The notes: a model not told the origin generated them from the letters alone. Shown: positions 36,547 through 45,941, numbered from the stretch's first letter. The stretch is DNA of 64,000 bases from Paenibacillus algicola (GCF_005577435.1 NZ_CP040396.1:1608501-1672500); one strand, 5' to 3'. Numbers and translations are program-made.

Positions 36547-36663
36547 GAGACCATAGATTCTGGAAGAATCAGTCGGCTCTCTCGGGAAGAAGGATTTTTA
36601 TCTGGCCAAGACGTATATAATATATTGCAGCATGGACGATGAATAGAGGCTTGGTGAGGACTA

Positions 36664-37131
36664 ATGAGCATATCTGAAACCAGAAGCATCGTTGTGGACG
36701 GGGACGCCTGTCCCGTAAAGAAGGAGATTGCCGAAACCGCGCGGCAGCATGGACTTCCCGTGCTGCTGGTCTCTTCCTTTGATCATCGGCAGGAGCCGGG
36801 AGAAGGCATCACGGTCATCCAGGTAGACCGCAGCGATCAGAGCGCCGATCTTTATATTGCCAATCATATCTGCCGCGGTGATGTGGTCGTGACCCAGGAT
36901 TACGGGCTTGCCGCCCTGGCATTATCTAAGTCCTGTTATGTGATCTCCTTTCGCGGGAGAACATACAGCGATCAGGATATTGATTTCCTGCTGGATACGC
37001 GGTATCAGAAGGCAAAAGCGAGAAAATCCGGACACTATGGCAAGGGGCCTCGCAGGCTGACCGAAGAGGATCGAAAAATTTTTCAACATAAACTGACAAA
37101 ACTTTTAAAGGCATTGCAGGAGAATGTATAA
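36664..37131 (+). CDS. YaiI/YqxD family DUF188 protein
   Basis: A 155-residue member of UPF0178 (DUF188), starting with IVVDGDACPVKKEI and containing VVTQDYGLAALALSK. It has a PIN-like fold in related structures, so a nuclease role is possible, but no activity is established. It lies immediately upstream of dnaG, as yqxD does in B. subtilis. ATG 36664 follows GGTGAGGA. Confidence 0.9.
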   Translation: MSISETRSIVVDGDACPVKKEIAETARQHGLPVLLVSSFDHRQEPGEGITVIQVDRSDQSADLYIANHICRGDVVVTQDYGLAALALSKSCYVISFRGRTYSDQDIDFLLDTRYQKAKARKSGHYGKGPRRLTEEDRKIFQHKLTKLLKALQENV

Positions 37132-37179
37132 GCACAGCGAATATTATTTACGTGCTAAAAGAGATGAAGGTGATTGCAA

Positions 37180-39003
37180 ATGGTTACCGGACAGGGCGGT
37201 ATTCCGGATGATGTAATTGAGTCGGTACTGGCCAGGAATGATATTGTCGATACGGTAAGCAAATATGTGCAGTTGTCCAAGCAAGGGAAATACATGAAGG
37301 GCTTATGTCCCTTTCATTCGGAGAAGACGCCATCCTTTACCGTGACGCCGGATCGGCAGATTTTTTACTGCTATGGCTGCGGAAAGGGCGGGAATTCCAT
37401 TAAGTTCAGAATGGAGATAGAAGGCTATTCCTTTCCGGAAGCCGTTCGGATTATGGCGGAGGAAAGCGATATTGCACTGCCGGAGGGGCAGGGCTCTCCA
37501 TCACATGCGGTACCTGTAAATCCGGAGAAGGAAAGGCTGTATGAGGCGTACGAGCTGTGCTCGAAGCTGTATCATTTTTTGCTCAAGAATACACAGCACG
37601 GTCAAGAAGCCATGGCATACCTTCGATCCCGGGGCTTTAACGACAAGCTGATTGACCAATTCGGACTCGGCTTTGCACCTGACCGCTGGGATACGCTGGT
37701 TCAGTTTCTGGGGAAACGGGAATTTGACCTGCTGGAAATGGAGAAGGGCGGACTGCTCTCTGCCCGTCAGGACCGTGACGGCTATGTAGACAAGTTCCGC
37801 AACCGGATTATGTTTCCGATTCATGACCGCAACGGACGGGTGATTGCTTTTGCGGGGCGGATCCTTGGAGAGGGTCAGCCGAAGTACCTGAACTCTCCCG
37901 AGAGCCTGCTGTTTAACAAGAGCCGTACGCTGTACAATTTACATCAGGCCAAGACGTCTGTCCGCAAGCAGCGTCAGATTATTCTGTGCGAGGGATATGG
38001 AGATGTCATCTCGACCTGGGAAGCGGGGTTTCAGAACGTCGTCGCTACAATGGGCACTTCCCTGACAGAGCAGCAGATTTCGGTGATGAAATCGATGGCT
38101 GAAGAAGTCATTGTTTCGTATGACGGAGACCGGGCAGGACTCAATGCGGCGATGAAGGTGCTGCCTATGCTGGAGAACGCCGGGCTGAAGGTCAGGATTG
38201 CTCTGCTGGGTGATGGACTGGACCCGGATGATTATTACCGGAAGTACGGCGGGGATCGTTACCGCCATGTGCTGGAGAACGCAGCGGCCTCCACGAAATT
38301 CAAGCTTATATATCTGAAAAAAAACCATATACTGCTAGAAGAACAGGGCAAAATCGCTTATACCCGTGAAGCGCTCCCGGTCATTGCGGAGCTCAGCTCC
38401 TCAACAGAGAGGGAGGTATATTTGCGGGAATTGGCTACCGAGCTTCAGCTGTCTTATGAAAGCTTGAAGCAGGATTGCAATTTGCTGCGCCAATCCATGC
38501 AAAAAATGAACGAGCATGGGGATAATCCGGACAAAAGGTGGAATAATGGTAGGCATAAAAAAGGGCAGATCGCCGCACCGGCGCTGCTGCCAGCCTATCA
38601 TGCCGCGGAACGGAGGCTGCTCTCCTTAATGCTGCAGGATGAGGAAGCGGCCAGGTATGTGGGCGAGCATCTCGGCGAAGCTTTTAACATTGAAGATCAT
38701 GCGGCGATTGCTGCTTATCTATATGCTTATTACGCGCAGAACAAGCCGCCGGATCCCAGCCGGTTTATGTCTTCACTTCATGACGACCGATTAGAGAAAA
38801 CGGTAAGCTCGATTTCGATGATGGAAAATCCGCAGGAGTGGAATGTTCAGGTGCTGGATGACTGCATCCGCGAGGTTCTCAAATATCCGAAGCAGAAACA
38901 GATCGCCGAGAAGAAAGAAGAAATGATGAAAGCGGAACGGTCCGGTGATTTTTTGCGAGCCGCCCAAATAGCAAGTGAGATTATTGCCCTAGAGAGACAG
39001 TGA
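37180..39003 (+). CDS. dnaG: DNA primase
   Basis: A 607-residue primase that makes RNA primers at the replication fork. The zinc-binding domain has CPFHSEKTPSFTVTPDRQ and CYGCGKGG. The TOPRIM core shows LCEGYGDVIS and SYDGDRAG. A C-terminal helicase-interaction domain follows residue ~450. ATG 37180 is preferred: AAGGTGA gives a 7-nt spacer, whereas TTG 37174 would touch the site. Together with sigA downstream it forms the macromolecular synthesis operon core; rpsU is elsewhere, as in Bacillales. Confidence 0.96.
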   Translation: MVTGQGGIPDDVIESVLARNDIVDTVSKYVQLSKQGKYMKGLCPFHSEKTPSFTVTPDRQIFYCYGCGKGGNSIKFRMEIEGYSFPEAVRIMAEESDIALPEGQGSPSHAVPVNPEKERLYEAYELCSKLYHFLLKNTQHGQEAMAYLRSRGFNDKLIDQFGLGFAPDRWDTLVQFLGKREFDLLEMEKGGLLSARQDRDGYVDKFRNRIMFPIHDRNGRVIAFAGRILGEGQPKYLNSPESLLFNKSRTLYNLHQAKTSVRKQRQIILCEGYGDVISTWEAGFQNVVATMGTSLTEQQISVMKSMAEEVIVSYDGDRAGLNAAMKVLPMLENAGLKVRIALLGDGLDPDDYYRKYGGDRYRHVLENAAASTKFKLIYLKKNHILLEEQGKIAYTREALPVIAELSSSTEREVYLRELATELQLSYESLKQDCNLLRQSMQKMNEHGDNPDKRWNNGRHKKGQIAAPALLPAYHAAERRLLSLMLQDEEAARYVGEHLGEAFNIEDHAAIAAYLYAYYAQNKPPDPSRFMSSLHDDRLEKTVSSISMMENPQEWNVQVLDDCIREVLKYPKQKQIAEKKEEMMKAERSGDFLRAAQIASEIIALERQ

Positions 39004-39045
39004 CGGCTATGCTTGATTGTTTCTAGGGAGGAGGGAGTCGAAAGA

Positions 39046-40176
39046 ATGGCGAAGGATCAGCATACTGAACTAGAAACGGAATTTACGCTGGATCAAGTCA
39101 AGGACCAATTGATTGAACAGGGTAAAAAGAGATCCGTACTTAGCTATAAAGATATTATGGAGAAGCTGTCTCCATTTGATCAGGACCCGGAACAGATGGA
39201 GGAATTCTACGAGCAGCTCGGCGACCTGGGGATTGAAGTGGTTAATGAAAATGACGATGACCGGGAGCGCCGCCAGTCTGATGACGCGGAAGATAACCAT
39301 ACTGAGGATTTCGGGTTTGACGAGGATCTGTCGCTGCCACCTGGCATCAAAATCAACGATCCCGTGCGGATGTACCTCAAGGAGATCGGCCGGGTACCGC
39401 TGCTATCCGCAGATGATGAGGTGGAGCTGGCGAAGCGCATTAATCAAGGAGACGAGGAAGCCAAGCGCCGTCTGGCCGAAGCTAACCTTCGCCTCGTAGT
39501 CAGTATCGCCAAGCGGTATGTAGGACGTGGCATGCTGTTCCTGGATCTGATTCAGGAGGGCAATATGGGCTTGATTAAAGCCGTTGAGAAATTCGATTAC
39601 GAAAAAGGCTTTAAATTCAGTACGTACGCAACCTGGTGGATTCGTCAGGCGATTACCCGGGCGATTGCCGACCAGGCTCGTACCATTCGTATTCCTGTTC
39701 ATATGGTGGAAACGATTAATAAGCTGATTCGTGTCTCGAGACAGCTGCTGCAGGAGCTGGGCCGTGAGCCGTCTCCGGAGGAGATTGCGGCTGAGATGGA
39801 ATTGAGCGTCGAGAAGGTTCGGGAGATTATGAAGATCGCGCAGGAGCCGGTGTCTTTGGAAACGCCGATTGGTGAAGAGGACGATTCCCACCTGGGAGAC
39901 TTCATCGAGGATCAGGAAGCGCTGGCACCAGCCGACGCGGCGGCTTATGAGTTATTAAAGGAGCAGCTGGAGGATGTCTTGGATACGTTGACCGAGCGGG
40001 AAGAGAACGTGCTGCGTCTTCGCTTCGGGCTGGATGACGGCCGTACCCGGACGCTGGAGGAAGTGGGCAAGGTGTTTGGCGTTACGCGGGAGCGCATTCG
40101 TCAGATTGAAGCGAAGGCACTGCGCAAGCTTCGTCATCCCAGCCGCAGTAAGCGTCTGAAGGATTTTCTCGAGTAA
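39046..40176 (+). CDS. sigA: Primary sigma factor SigA (RpoD)
   Basis: The housekeeping sigma factor, 376 residues. Region 1.1 is followed by region 1.2 ([17 protein letters not shown]), region 2 ([40 protein letters not shown]), region 3 and region 4 ([20 protein letters not shown]). ATG 39046 is preceded by GGGAGGAGGGAG; an in-frame reading from 39013 would put that site inside the gene. Its -10 and -35 preferences match the TTGACA/TATAAT promoters seen in this window. Confidence 0.97.
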   Translation: MAKDQHTELETEFTLDQVKDQLIEQGKKRSVLSYKDIMEKLSPFDQDPEQMEEFYEQLGDLGIEVVNENDDDRERRQSDDAEDNHTEDFGFDEDLSLPPGIKINDPVRMYLKEIGRVPLLSADDEVELAKRINQGDEEAKRRLAEANLRLVVSIAKRYVGRGMLFLDLIQEGNMGLIKAVEKFDYEKGFKFSTYATWWIRQAITRAIADQARTIRIPVHMVETINKLIRVSRQLLQELGREPSPEEIAAEMELSVEKVREIMKIAQEPVSLETPIGEEDDSHLGDFIEDQEALAPADAAAYELLKEQLEDVLDTLTEREENVLRLRFGLDDGRTRTLEEVGKVFGVTRERIRQIEAKALRKLRHPSRSKRLKDFLE

Positions 40177-40188
40177 CGCTGTTCTTTG

Positions 40189-40222
40189 AGGCCTTCTGCA
40201 TTGTTGCAGCAGGTCTTTTTTT
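40189..40222 (+). terminator. Intrinsic terminator of dnaG-sigA
   Basis: AGGCCTTCTGCA and TGCAGCAGGTCT form a stem with a TTGT loop, running into seven Ts. The remaining 125 bp before trmK is AT-rich with GAATTAATT repeated twice (near 40269 and 40290); cccA, which sits here in B. subtilis, is absent. Confidence 0.85.
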
Positions 40223-40348
40223 CATCCTGGGGTGAGTTGTATGAGAAGTTTTTTCTTGCTTCTTTTGGAATTAATTCCTTGATTTACTTGAATTAATTTT
40301 AGCTCTTTTCATGGATGATTGCAAACCATATTGCAAAGGGAGTCCACG

Positions 40349-41107
40349 ATGAAACTTTCAAATCGTTTACAAGCTATACTGAACCGGATTCCGCCAGGCT
40401 CCAGAATGGCCGATATCGGTTCGGATCATGCCCTGCTGCCATCGGCAGCCGTTCAGGCAGGTGTGTGCCTCTCCGCTATTGCGGGCGAGGTTAATCAGGG
40501 TCCCTATGAGGCGGCTCAAAGACAGGTGCGTCAGGAAGGCCTTGCCGGCTCCATATCTGTTCGAAAAGGAGACGGGCTTCAGGTTCTTGAGCCTGGCGAA
40601 GCCGATGTCATCACGATTGCAGGTATGGGCGGAAGCCTGATTGCGGCCATTCTGAACAACGGCCGGGACAAGCTGACGGGTGTCAGCCGTCTCGTGCTGC
40701 AGCCGAACGTGGGTGAGGACATTTTGCGAAAATGGCTGCTGGCACATGGCTGGGTACTGGTGGATGAGTGCATTCTTGAAGAAGATGGCAAAATTTACGA
40801 AGTGCTGACGGCTGTACCTGAGGAAGGATCAGAGTCCTCTAACGGGATGCTGTATCAGGAATATACGCTGGACTGCGGCATTCTCTTGTCAGCCGATTGG
40901 CTGCTGCGCTTCGGGCCTATTTTGATCAAGCAACCAACCGCGGTGTTTGCTGAGAAATGGAGCTCGGAGCTGCGCAAGACAGAAGGGGTGCTGGCGATGG
41001 TGGAGCAGTCTCAGTTACCTACAGCCGAGGTCAAGGCTAAGGAGCTGAAGGACCATATTCACATGATCAAGGAGGTGCTGTCATGCTTGCGAAAGGACAA
41101 ACCGTAA
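40349..41107 (+). CDS. trmK: tRNA (adenine-22-N1) methyltransferase TrmK
   Basis: A 252-residue enzyme that makes m1A22 in some tRNAs. The SAM site reads RMADIGSDHALLP, followed by ITIAGMGGSLIAAIL, both characteristic of TrmK. ATG 40349 (MKLSNRLQAILNRIP) is preceded by AAGGGAG; an upstream in-frame start at 40319 lacks a site. Its last 25 bases overlap nif3 in another frame, so the two are coupled, as for yqfN-yqfO in B. subtilis. Confidence 0.93.
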   Translation: MKLSNRLQAILNRIPPGSRMADIGSDHALLPSAAVQAGVCLSAIAGEVNQGPYEAAQRQVRQEGLAGSISVRKGDGLQVLEPGEADVITIAGMGGSLIAAILNNGRDKLTGVSRLVLQPNVGEDILRKWLLAHGWVLVDECILEEDGKIYEVLTAVPEEGSESSNGMLYQEYTLDCGILLSADWLLRFGPILIKQPTAVFAEKWSSELRKTEGVLAMVEQSQLPTAEVKAKELKDHIHMIKEVLSCLRKDKP

Positions 41108-42198
41108 TTCAGCATATGGAGCAGCTGGCTCCGAAATCTGCAGCCGAGCCCGATGACCGGATTGGGCTGCAGCTGGGAAGTCTAAATAAGGAAATCTCTC
41201 AGGTTCTCATCGCTCTGGATGTGACAGAGGAAGTGGTGGATGAGGCTGTGGCAGCGGGTGTAGATCTGATCATTGCGCATCATGCCATCATTTACAGACC
41301 GTTGAAGGGCCTGCAGACAGATACCCCTATGGGGCGGATCTACGAAAAGCTGATCAAGCATGATATTGCCGTGTACATCAGCCACACGAATCTGGACATT
41401 ACCGAAGGCGGGATGAACGACTGGATGGCCGAGGCGCTCGGTATCCAAAATCCGGTCAGTATTCATGAGGTGCATACGGAAACGCTGTACAAGCTGGTAA
41501 CCTTTGTCCCCAAGAGCCATCATCAGGAGGTGCTGGATGCTGTCCTGAACGCCGGCGCCGGTCATCTTGGTGAGTACAGCCACTGCAGCTTCAATACAGA
41601 GGGCTTTGGTACCTTTATGCCTTTAGCCGACAGCTCTCCGTTCATCGGAGCTCCGGGAAAGCTGGAGCGGGTCGACGAGGTCAGAGTGGAGACCATTGTT
41701 CCTGACGGAATCCGTAAAAAAGTGGTTCAGGCCTTGCTAAAGCACCACCCATACGAGGAGGTTGCTTATGATCTGTACCCGCTGGAGCTGAAGGGCCGCA
41801 CATTAGGCCTTGGCCGTACCGGAAAGCTGCGGCAGGAAATGACCCTGGAGGATTTTGCCGAGGTGGTGAAGCAGCAGTTAGACGTTCCTCATGTCAGAGT
41901 TGTGGGGAAACCGGGCAGGGTGATCCGGAAGGCGGCTGTAATTGGCGGGTCCGGCGGCAAGTTTATGCATGCGGCGATGTTCAAGGGCGCCGATGTGCTC
42001 GTCACCGGCGATGTGGACTACCATACAGCCCTGGACGCGCTCGCGGCCGGTCTGTGCCTCATTGACCCCGGACATAATGCAGAGAAGATTATGAAGGAGA
42101 AGGTCGCCCTCTGGCTGAGTGAGAAGCTGAAGCAGCAGGGCGCCGCCACGAAGGTAACTGCGTCCAGGATCAATACCGAGCCGTTCCGCTTCATGTAA
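41083..42198 (+). CDS. Nif3-like dinuclear metal centre hexameric protein (YqfO)
   Basis: A 371-residue protein of the NIF3/YqfO family. Metal ligands are visible in IIAHHAIIYRPLKG and SHTNLDITEGGMND, and in the C-terminal VTGDVDYHTA and IDPGHNAEK. A PII/CutA-like middle domain (about 130-235), usual in the Gram-positive members, is present. Similar proteins have GTP cyclohydrolase I-like or unknown activity; I do not assign a function. ATG 41083 follows AAGGAGGTG and overlaps trmK. Confidence 0.92.
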   Translation: MLAKGQTVIQHMEQLAPKSAAEPDDRIGLQLGSLNKEISQVLIALDVTEEVVDEAVAAGVDLIIAHHAIIYRPLKGLQTDTPMGRIYEKLIKHDIAVYISHTNLDITEGGMNDWMAEALGIQNPVSIHEVHTETLYKLVTFVPKSHHQEVLDAVLNAGAGHLGEYSHCSFNTEGFGTFMPLADSSPFIGAPGKLERVDEVRVETIVPDGIRKKVVQALLKHHPYEEVAYDLYPLELKGRTLGLGRTGKLRQEMTLEDFAEVVKQQLDVPHVRVVGKPGRVIRKAAVIGGSGGKFMHAAMFKGADVLVTGDVDYHTALDALAAGLCLIDPGHNAEKIMKEKVALWLSEKLKQQGAATKVTASRINTEPFRFM

Positions 42199-42215
42199 TC
42201 TGGATATGGCGTTTG

Positions 42216-42240
42216 ACTCCCGCAAACATTGGGAGATTTT
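42216..42240 (+). terminator. Probable terminator after nif3
   Basis: CTCCC and GGGAG pair with a 9-nt loop, followed by ATTTTAA. It separates nif3 from the RNase P RNA promoter. Confidence 0.6.
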
Positions 42241-42245
42241 AAGGG

Positions 42246-42274
42246 TTGTAACCCTCACATCCAGGCTGTATACT
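42246..42274 (+). promoter_or_regulatory. Sigma-A promoter of rnpB
   Basis: TTGTAA (42246-42251), 17-nt spacer and TATACT (42269-42274). The predicted start falls just before the 5' end of the RNA at about 42282-42289. Confidence 0.65.
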
Positions 42275-42288
42275 ATGTAGTGTTGTCC

Positions 42289-42691
42289 GAAAAGTTTGAC
42301 AGACAATCGCTGGCGGTGAGAACCGCGAGAGGAAAGTCCGGGCTCCACAGGGCAGGGTGCTGGATAACGTCCAGTCAGCGCGAGCTGAAGGATAGTGCCA
42401 CAGAAATGGACCGCCGATGGCCGCGTCAGCGGCACAGGCAAGGATGGAACCGAGGTGTAAGAGACCCCGAGGAATGCTGGTGACTTCATTCCTGGTAAAC
42501 CCCACCTGGAGCAAGACCTAATGGAGCGCAGCCTTCTTCGAGAAGGCAGCCTTAGCCCGAGGCGCGTTCAGGTTGGTCGCTGGAGCCGTTCAGTAATGAC
42601 CGGCCTAGATAGATGATTGTCGCTTATGGTGGCAGGGTAGTTCCCGTTATGACCACGAAGAGCACAGAACCCGGCTTACGGCAAACTTTTC
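42289..42691 (+). ncRNA. rnpB: RNase P RNA, apparently type A
   Basis: The catalytic RNA of RNase P, about 403 nt. Conserved region I reads GAGGAAAGTCCGGGCTCC (42329-42346) and conserved region V ACAGAACCCGGCTTA (42664-42678). Helix P1 pairs GAAAAGTTTG at the 5' end with CAAACTTTTC at the 3' end. AGATAGATGATTGTCG near 42607 is also diagnostic. Several segments resemble the ancestral type A form of E. coli rather than the B. subtilis type B: ACCGCCGATGGCC, GGTGTAAGAGACC, GGTAAACCCCACC and GGAGCAAGACCTAATGGAG, as well as a P18-like hairpin. Assignment as RNase P RNA is certain; the type needs a covariance search. Confidence 0.95.
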
Positions 42692-42723
42692 TAACTGCAA
42701 CGGCCTGATTGATGTATGTACGA

Positions 42724-42761
42724 AGCGCTTGATCCTTGCATGGAGGATCAAGCGCTTTTTC
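42724..42761 (+). terminator. Intrinsic terminator after rnpB
   Basis: AAGCGCTTGATCC and GGATCAAGCGCTT form a perfect 13-bp stem around TTGCATGGA, followed by TTTTCG. Confidence 0.88.
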
Positions 42762-42786
42762 GTGCTGGTAAAGGACAGGTGTCCAT

Positions 42787-42813
42787 ACCCTTTTGTCCTG
42801 CGTGCATATGCTG
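42787..42813 (+). promoter_or_regulatory. Possible sigma-K promoter of the CotD-like coat gene
   Basis: AC (42787-42788), exactly 16 nt, then CATATGCTG (42805-42813). The sigma-K pattern is AC-N16-CATAnnnTA, matched at all but the last base. It lies about 30 bp upstream of the coat gene start, consistent with late mother-cell expression. Confidence 0.45.
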
Positions 42814-42842
42814 GTATCATCAATCGAAAGGAGTTGAACCGC

Positions 42843-43103
42843 ATGTCACTGGCAAGACCATGCCCGCCGGTATGTCCTCCGGTATCTCCCATTGTGTGTG
42901 AACCGATTGTCATCGTCAGAGACCATTATGTCCCGCAGATTGTACCGGTCATTCACCCGATCCAGGTTATTGACAAAGTTCACTGTGTCCCTGTAGAACA
43001 GCATATTTATACGTATACAGAAGGAGAGGCTGTTGCCGCTGCAGCAGTGTCCGGTAAAGCTTCCCGGAAGTCACGCAAATCCAAGTCCCGCAGCAAGAGA
43101 TAA
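42843..43103 (+). CDS. CotD-like spore coat protein
   Basis: An 86-residue protein with a Pro/Cys-rich front (LARPCPPVCPPVSPIVCEP), a Val/His/Ile middle (YVPQIVPVIHPIQVIDKVH) and a very basic Ser/Lys/Arg tail (KSRKSKSRSKR). The middle resembles CotD-family coat proteins, which carry VPHIHP-type segments. ATG 42843 is preceded by AAAGGAG with 9 nt spacing; a longer in-frame reading from 42729 runs through the rnpB terminator and is rejected. The sigma-K-like promoter upstream supports a coat role. Assignment to CotD is by eye and moderate. Confidence 0.65.
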   Translation: MSLARPCPPVCPPVSPIVCEPIVIVRDHYVPQIVPVIHPIQVIDKVHCVPVEQHIYTYTEGEAVAAAAVSGKASRKSRKSKSRSKR

Positions 43104-43114
43104 AGATGTACACA

Positions 43115-43160
43115 AAGCAGCCTGGAACCCTCCATAACAGGAGCGGGGTCCAGGCTGCTT
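43115..43160. terminator. Hairpin between convergent coat and protease genes
   Basis: AAGCAGCCTGGA and TCCAGGCTGCTT pair perfectly, extended inward by CCC/GGG. It lies between the coat gene end and the protease gene end on the minus strand. It can serve both directions; neither side has a long T tract. Confidence 0.65.
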
Positions 43161-43225
43161 CCAGATGGAGATTGCGGCTACCTGCCATATCATCTTATCA
43201 CGGCATCTGCTGCTGTGTGCACGGG

Positions 43226-45151
43226 TTATTCCGTTCGCTTGACAGAGCCGTTCAGCCGCTTGATCTCTTCCTGCATCCGGTTCAGGACATGATGCGGCCA
43301 TAGCTGCAGCGGCACTTCACTGCTGTCCGCAGCCTGAAGGGATCGAAATACATCAACCTGACCATTTCCAAAATATATGTCTTTGCCGGGATCGCCCAGA
43401 TCATGAGCCTGGGAAATCATCAGGTCCATGACCTCCCGGTTCGTCAGCTCCGGATTTAGCGATCGGATCAGGCCCGCTATGGCTGCCACATGCGGACTGG
43501 CCATGGAGGTGCCGGAGAGGGCGGCATACTGGTTATCGGGATAGGTGCTTGCAATGTTCGTACCCGGCGCGGTCACGTCAATGTAGTCGCCGTAATTGGA
43601 ATATTCAGCCCTCGTCATATCCGGATTGGTTGCTGCTACCGCGAGCACCTCGGGATATGCCGCAGGGAAGCCGGGGCGCTCTGTATTGTCATTGCCGGAT
43701 GCCGCGACGAGCAGGCAGTCACGGTCATAAGCATACTTGATGGCGTCATGCAGAAACTGAGAATCGGCATAGTTGCCGAGGCTCATATTAATCACTTTCG
43801 CACCATGGTCGACGGCCCAGATTATCCCCTCAGCCACTGCGTAGGTCGTACCCGAGCCGCTGCTGTCCAGCGCTTTGATCGGCATGATCTTGTTATACCA
43901 GCTCATGCCGGCGACGCCTTCGCCATTGTTGATCAAGGCGCCGATGATGCCGGCTACATGTGTGCCATGACCGACATCATCATTCGGAGATTGATCCGGG
44001 TTAACGACGTTATAGCCGTCCACGAGACGCCCGTTCAAATCGGTATGCTGGAGGTCAACGCCCGTGTCGATCACAGCAATGACAACATCCTCGCTTCCCT
44101 TGGACAGCTCCCAGCCCTGCTGGGTTTGGATGGCCGGGAGATTCCACTGGTACTGGGAGAAGAGAAGGTCATTCGGGAGATTGCTGTTCTCGGTTCTCTG
44201 GCTCGGCGCTGCACTGGACGTCGTGTTGGTCAGGTACAGATAATGGGGCTCGGCATAAAGCGGAGTCCACTTCTCTGTGAAATAGGATTTCAGCTGAGGA
44301 TAGGTCATATTTGCAGACTGAAATACATAAGCGTATCCTAGCTTTCGAGGAGATTTCCCCGAAATATCCTTCATCATTTGCTGCATGTCTCCCTGATCCA
44401 GGTCCTCCCGGAAGGAAACTACAATTTCATTCTCGTAATAATGGCTTGCCTTCTCGTTGTCATGACCGGTCTTTACGGTCAAGTCCCGGAGGGTATCACT
44501 ATGAACGGATTCCACTTTGTACATCCCCTCCTTCGGATAAGGAATCAGGCGCAGGTTCTTACGCTGATGATCCTTGACCTGGGACATGACAATATGATTG
44601 ACCGTGGCAATGGCTCCGAAGGACCCATCTGTAGAAGGCTCTGCTGTAATGTAAAAGCTGTCTTGTCCCGAAGTAAATAAAGGGGACTGATAGGCTTTGT
44701 TCAGCTTCAGCTGCTGCCGGGCCTCCTTCATATACTTGAGATAAGAGGTGCTGCTTTGCTTGAGGCTGGAGCCGTCACGCAGCACCTCCTCGGAATGGCC
44801 GCTGTTCAGGTTAACCCAGATCAGGCTTTCGTAGCGGCGGTGAGAGCGCTGATGCTCCGACAGGAAGGCGCGCACAGCCCGGGGAGTTTCCAGCTGTGTA
44901 TGGCTCAGCATCGACTGGAGGTGCTGCTTCGTATCCATCCGGCTAAGCCGGTCGGTCACCTCCAGATCGCCATCCAGGGCAGACAGCTTTATCGTCTTTT
45001 CCTGTGCAGGAGAGGCCTCCTCATGCTGCGCTGCTTTTTCCATGTGCGGCTGTGATTGTGAAGGTTCGGGATCAGGACTAAGCAGAAAAAAGAGGGACAG
45101 GCCCAGCAGTGAAGCGGCCATTACATAGCTCCAGATCCGGCTTGATTTCAT
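43226..45151 (-). CDS. Subtilisin-like serine peptidase (S8 family), exported
   Basis: A 641-residue protease. An N-terminal membrane or signal segment lies at about 8-28. A long pro-region of over 300 residues follows, with a VVSFREDL-type inhibitor-like part. The S8 catalytic domain carries Asp362 in VIAVIDTGVD, His395 in GHGTHVAG and Ser549 in LSGTSMASPHVAA. All three triad residues are intact. It probably acts outside the cell or at its surface. The 300-residue region between the signal and the catalytic domain is unusually long for a simple propeptide. ATG 45151 follows GAGGTGA on the minus strand. The C-terminal ~50 residues end in a basic tail. Confidence 0.92.
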   Translation of the reverse strand: MKSSRIWSYVMAASLLGLSLFFLLSPDPEPSQSQPHMEKAAQHEEASPAQEKTIKLSALDGDLEVTDRLSRMDTKQHLQSMLSHTQLETPRAVRAFLSEHQRSHRRYESLIWVNLNSGHSEEVLRDGSSLKQSSTSYLKYMKEARQQLKLNKAYQSPLFTSGQDSFYITAEPSTDGSFGAIATVNHIVMSQVKDHQRKNLRLIPYPKEGMYKVESVHSDTLRDLTVKTGHDNEKASHYYENEIVVSFREDLDQGDMQQMMKDISGKSPRKLGYAYVFQSANMTYPQLKSYFTEKWTPLYAEPHYLYLTNTTSSAAPSQRTENSNLPNDLLFSQYQWNLPAIQTQQGWELSKGSEDVVIAVIDTGVDLQHTDLNGRLVDGYNVVNPDQSPNDDVGHGTHVAGIIGALINNGEGVAGMSWYNKIMPIKALDSSGSGTTYAVAEGIIWAVDHGAKVINMSLGNYADSQFLHDAIKYAYDRDCLLVAASGNDNTERPGFPAAYPEVLAVAATNPDMTRAEYSNYGDYIDVTAPGTNIASTYPDNQYAALSGTSMASPHVAAIAGLIRSLNPELTNREVMDLMISQAHDLGDPGKDIYFGNGQVDVFRSLQAADSSEVPLQLWPHHVLNRMQEEIKRLNGSVKRTE

Positions 45152-45387
45152 GGTCTTTAGGTCACCTCGCAGGCATCATTTTTCCTTTAGCGTAACGATT
45201 GAGACGCAATTTTATGCGTCAGAGCGGCGGAAGGCGGTTACTACAAGGATAAGCATGCTGAGCAAGTGACAACATTTAGGCGTGAAAGCATTTTAAAAAT
45301 GGACATATTTATGATAGGATAGTACATGACATTGGCCGCAGAATTCTACTCTCAACCGGCCAGTAACATTAAGGGGGAGCAACCGTA

Positions 45388-45894
45388 ATGCCAGCTGACA
45401 ATCTTCAGAATCTGTGTGCGGAGACAAGGGAAAAACTGAAATCCGCCATAAGCATGATCGAGCCATTTCTAAATGAACACACCCTGTCTCAGCTAGCCGC
45501 AGACCAGGATGAAGAGACTGTTCAATTTTACAAGGGATTTCTTTCCGATCTCCGCCATCTGCTTGCGTTCTCTGAGGTTTCTTACGAGAAGCTGGGTGTT
45601 GTGCAGCGCCGTTCGAACTTCGATGAGGATTTCGCACACAAGGCGTTGTATAACGTGTACCACCGCTGTGTAAACGTCTTCTTCTACCCGAAGAACGAGA
45701 GCTATTCCGAGGATGGACGCTATGCTTACACAGGTCAGGACGCGATTCGTTTCCGCAAGAAGCCGGTTCGTCCGGTAAGAGATGTCATTTTGAACATTAC
45801 CCGAACCTATGAAGAGCTGCGTGACGATCTGGCTTATTACGAAAGCGACTACCTTACAGAACGCCGTCTTCAATCTGAACGTAAACACGCTTAA
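45388..45894 (+). CDS. YpuI family protein (DUF3907)
   Basis: A 168-residue soluble protein of unknown function. The conserved stretch FDEDFAHKALYNVYHRCVN and GRYAYTGQDAIRFRKKPV identify it with B. subtilis YpuI. No catalytic motif is evident. ATG 45388 follows AAGGGGGAG. The 236 bp between this gene and the divergent protease gene must hold promoters for both; I could not pick them with confidence. Confidence 0.85.
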   Translation: MPADNLQNLCAETREKLKSAISMIEPFLNEHTLSQLAADQDEETVQFYKGFLSDLRHLLAFSEVSYEKLGVVQRRSNFDEDFAHKALYNVYHRCVNVFFYPKNESYSEDGRYAYTGQDAIRFRKKPVRPVRDVILNITRTYEELRDDLAYYESDYLTERRLQSERKHA

Positions 45895-45910
45895 CCTTAT
45901 ACTGTGAACA

Positions 45911-45941
45911 GGGGATGCCGATAGTGGCATCTCTTTTTTTG
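45911..45941 (+). terminator. Intrinsic terminator after the YpuI-like gene
   Basis: GATGCC (45914-45919) and GGCATC (45926-45931) with loop GATAGT, followed by TCTTTTTTT. Confidence 0.85.

Noticed and set aside
42729..42842. N-terminal extension of the CotD-like gene
   Set aside because: It runs through the rnpB terminator hairpin and upstream of the putative sigma-K start; the ATG at 42843 has the ribosome binding site.
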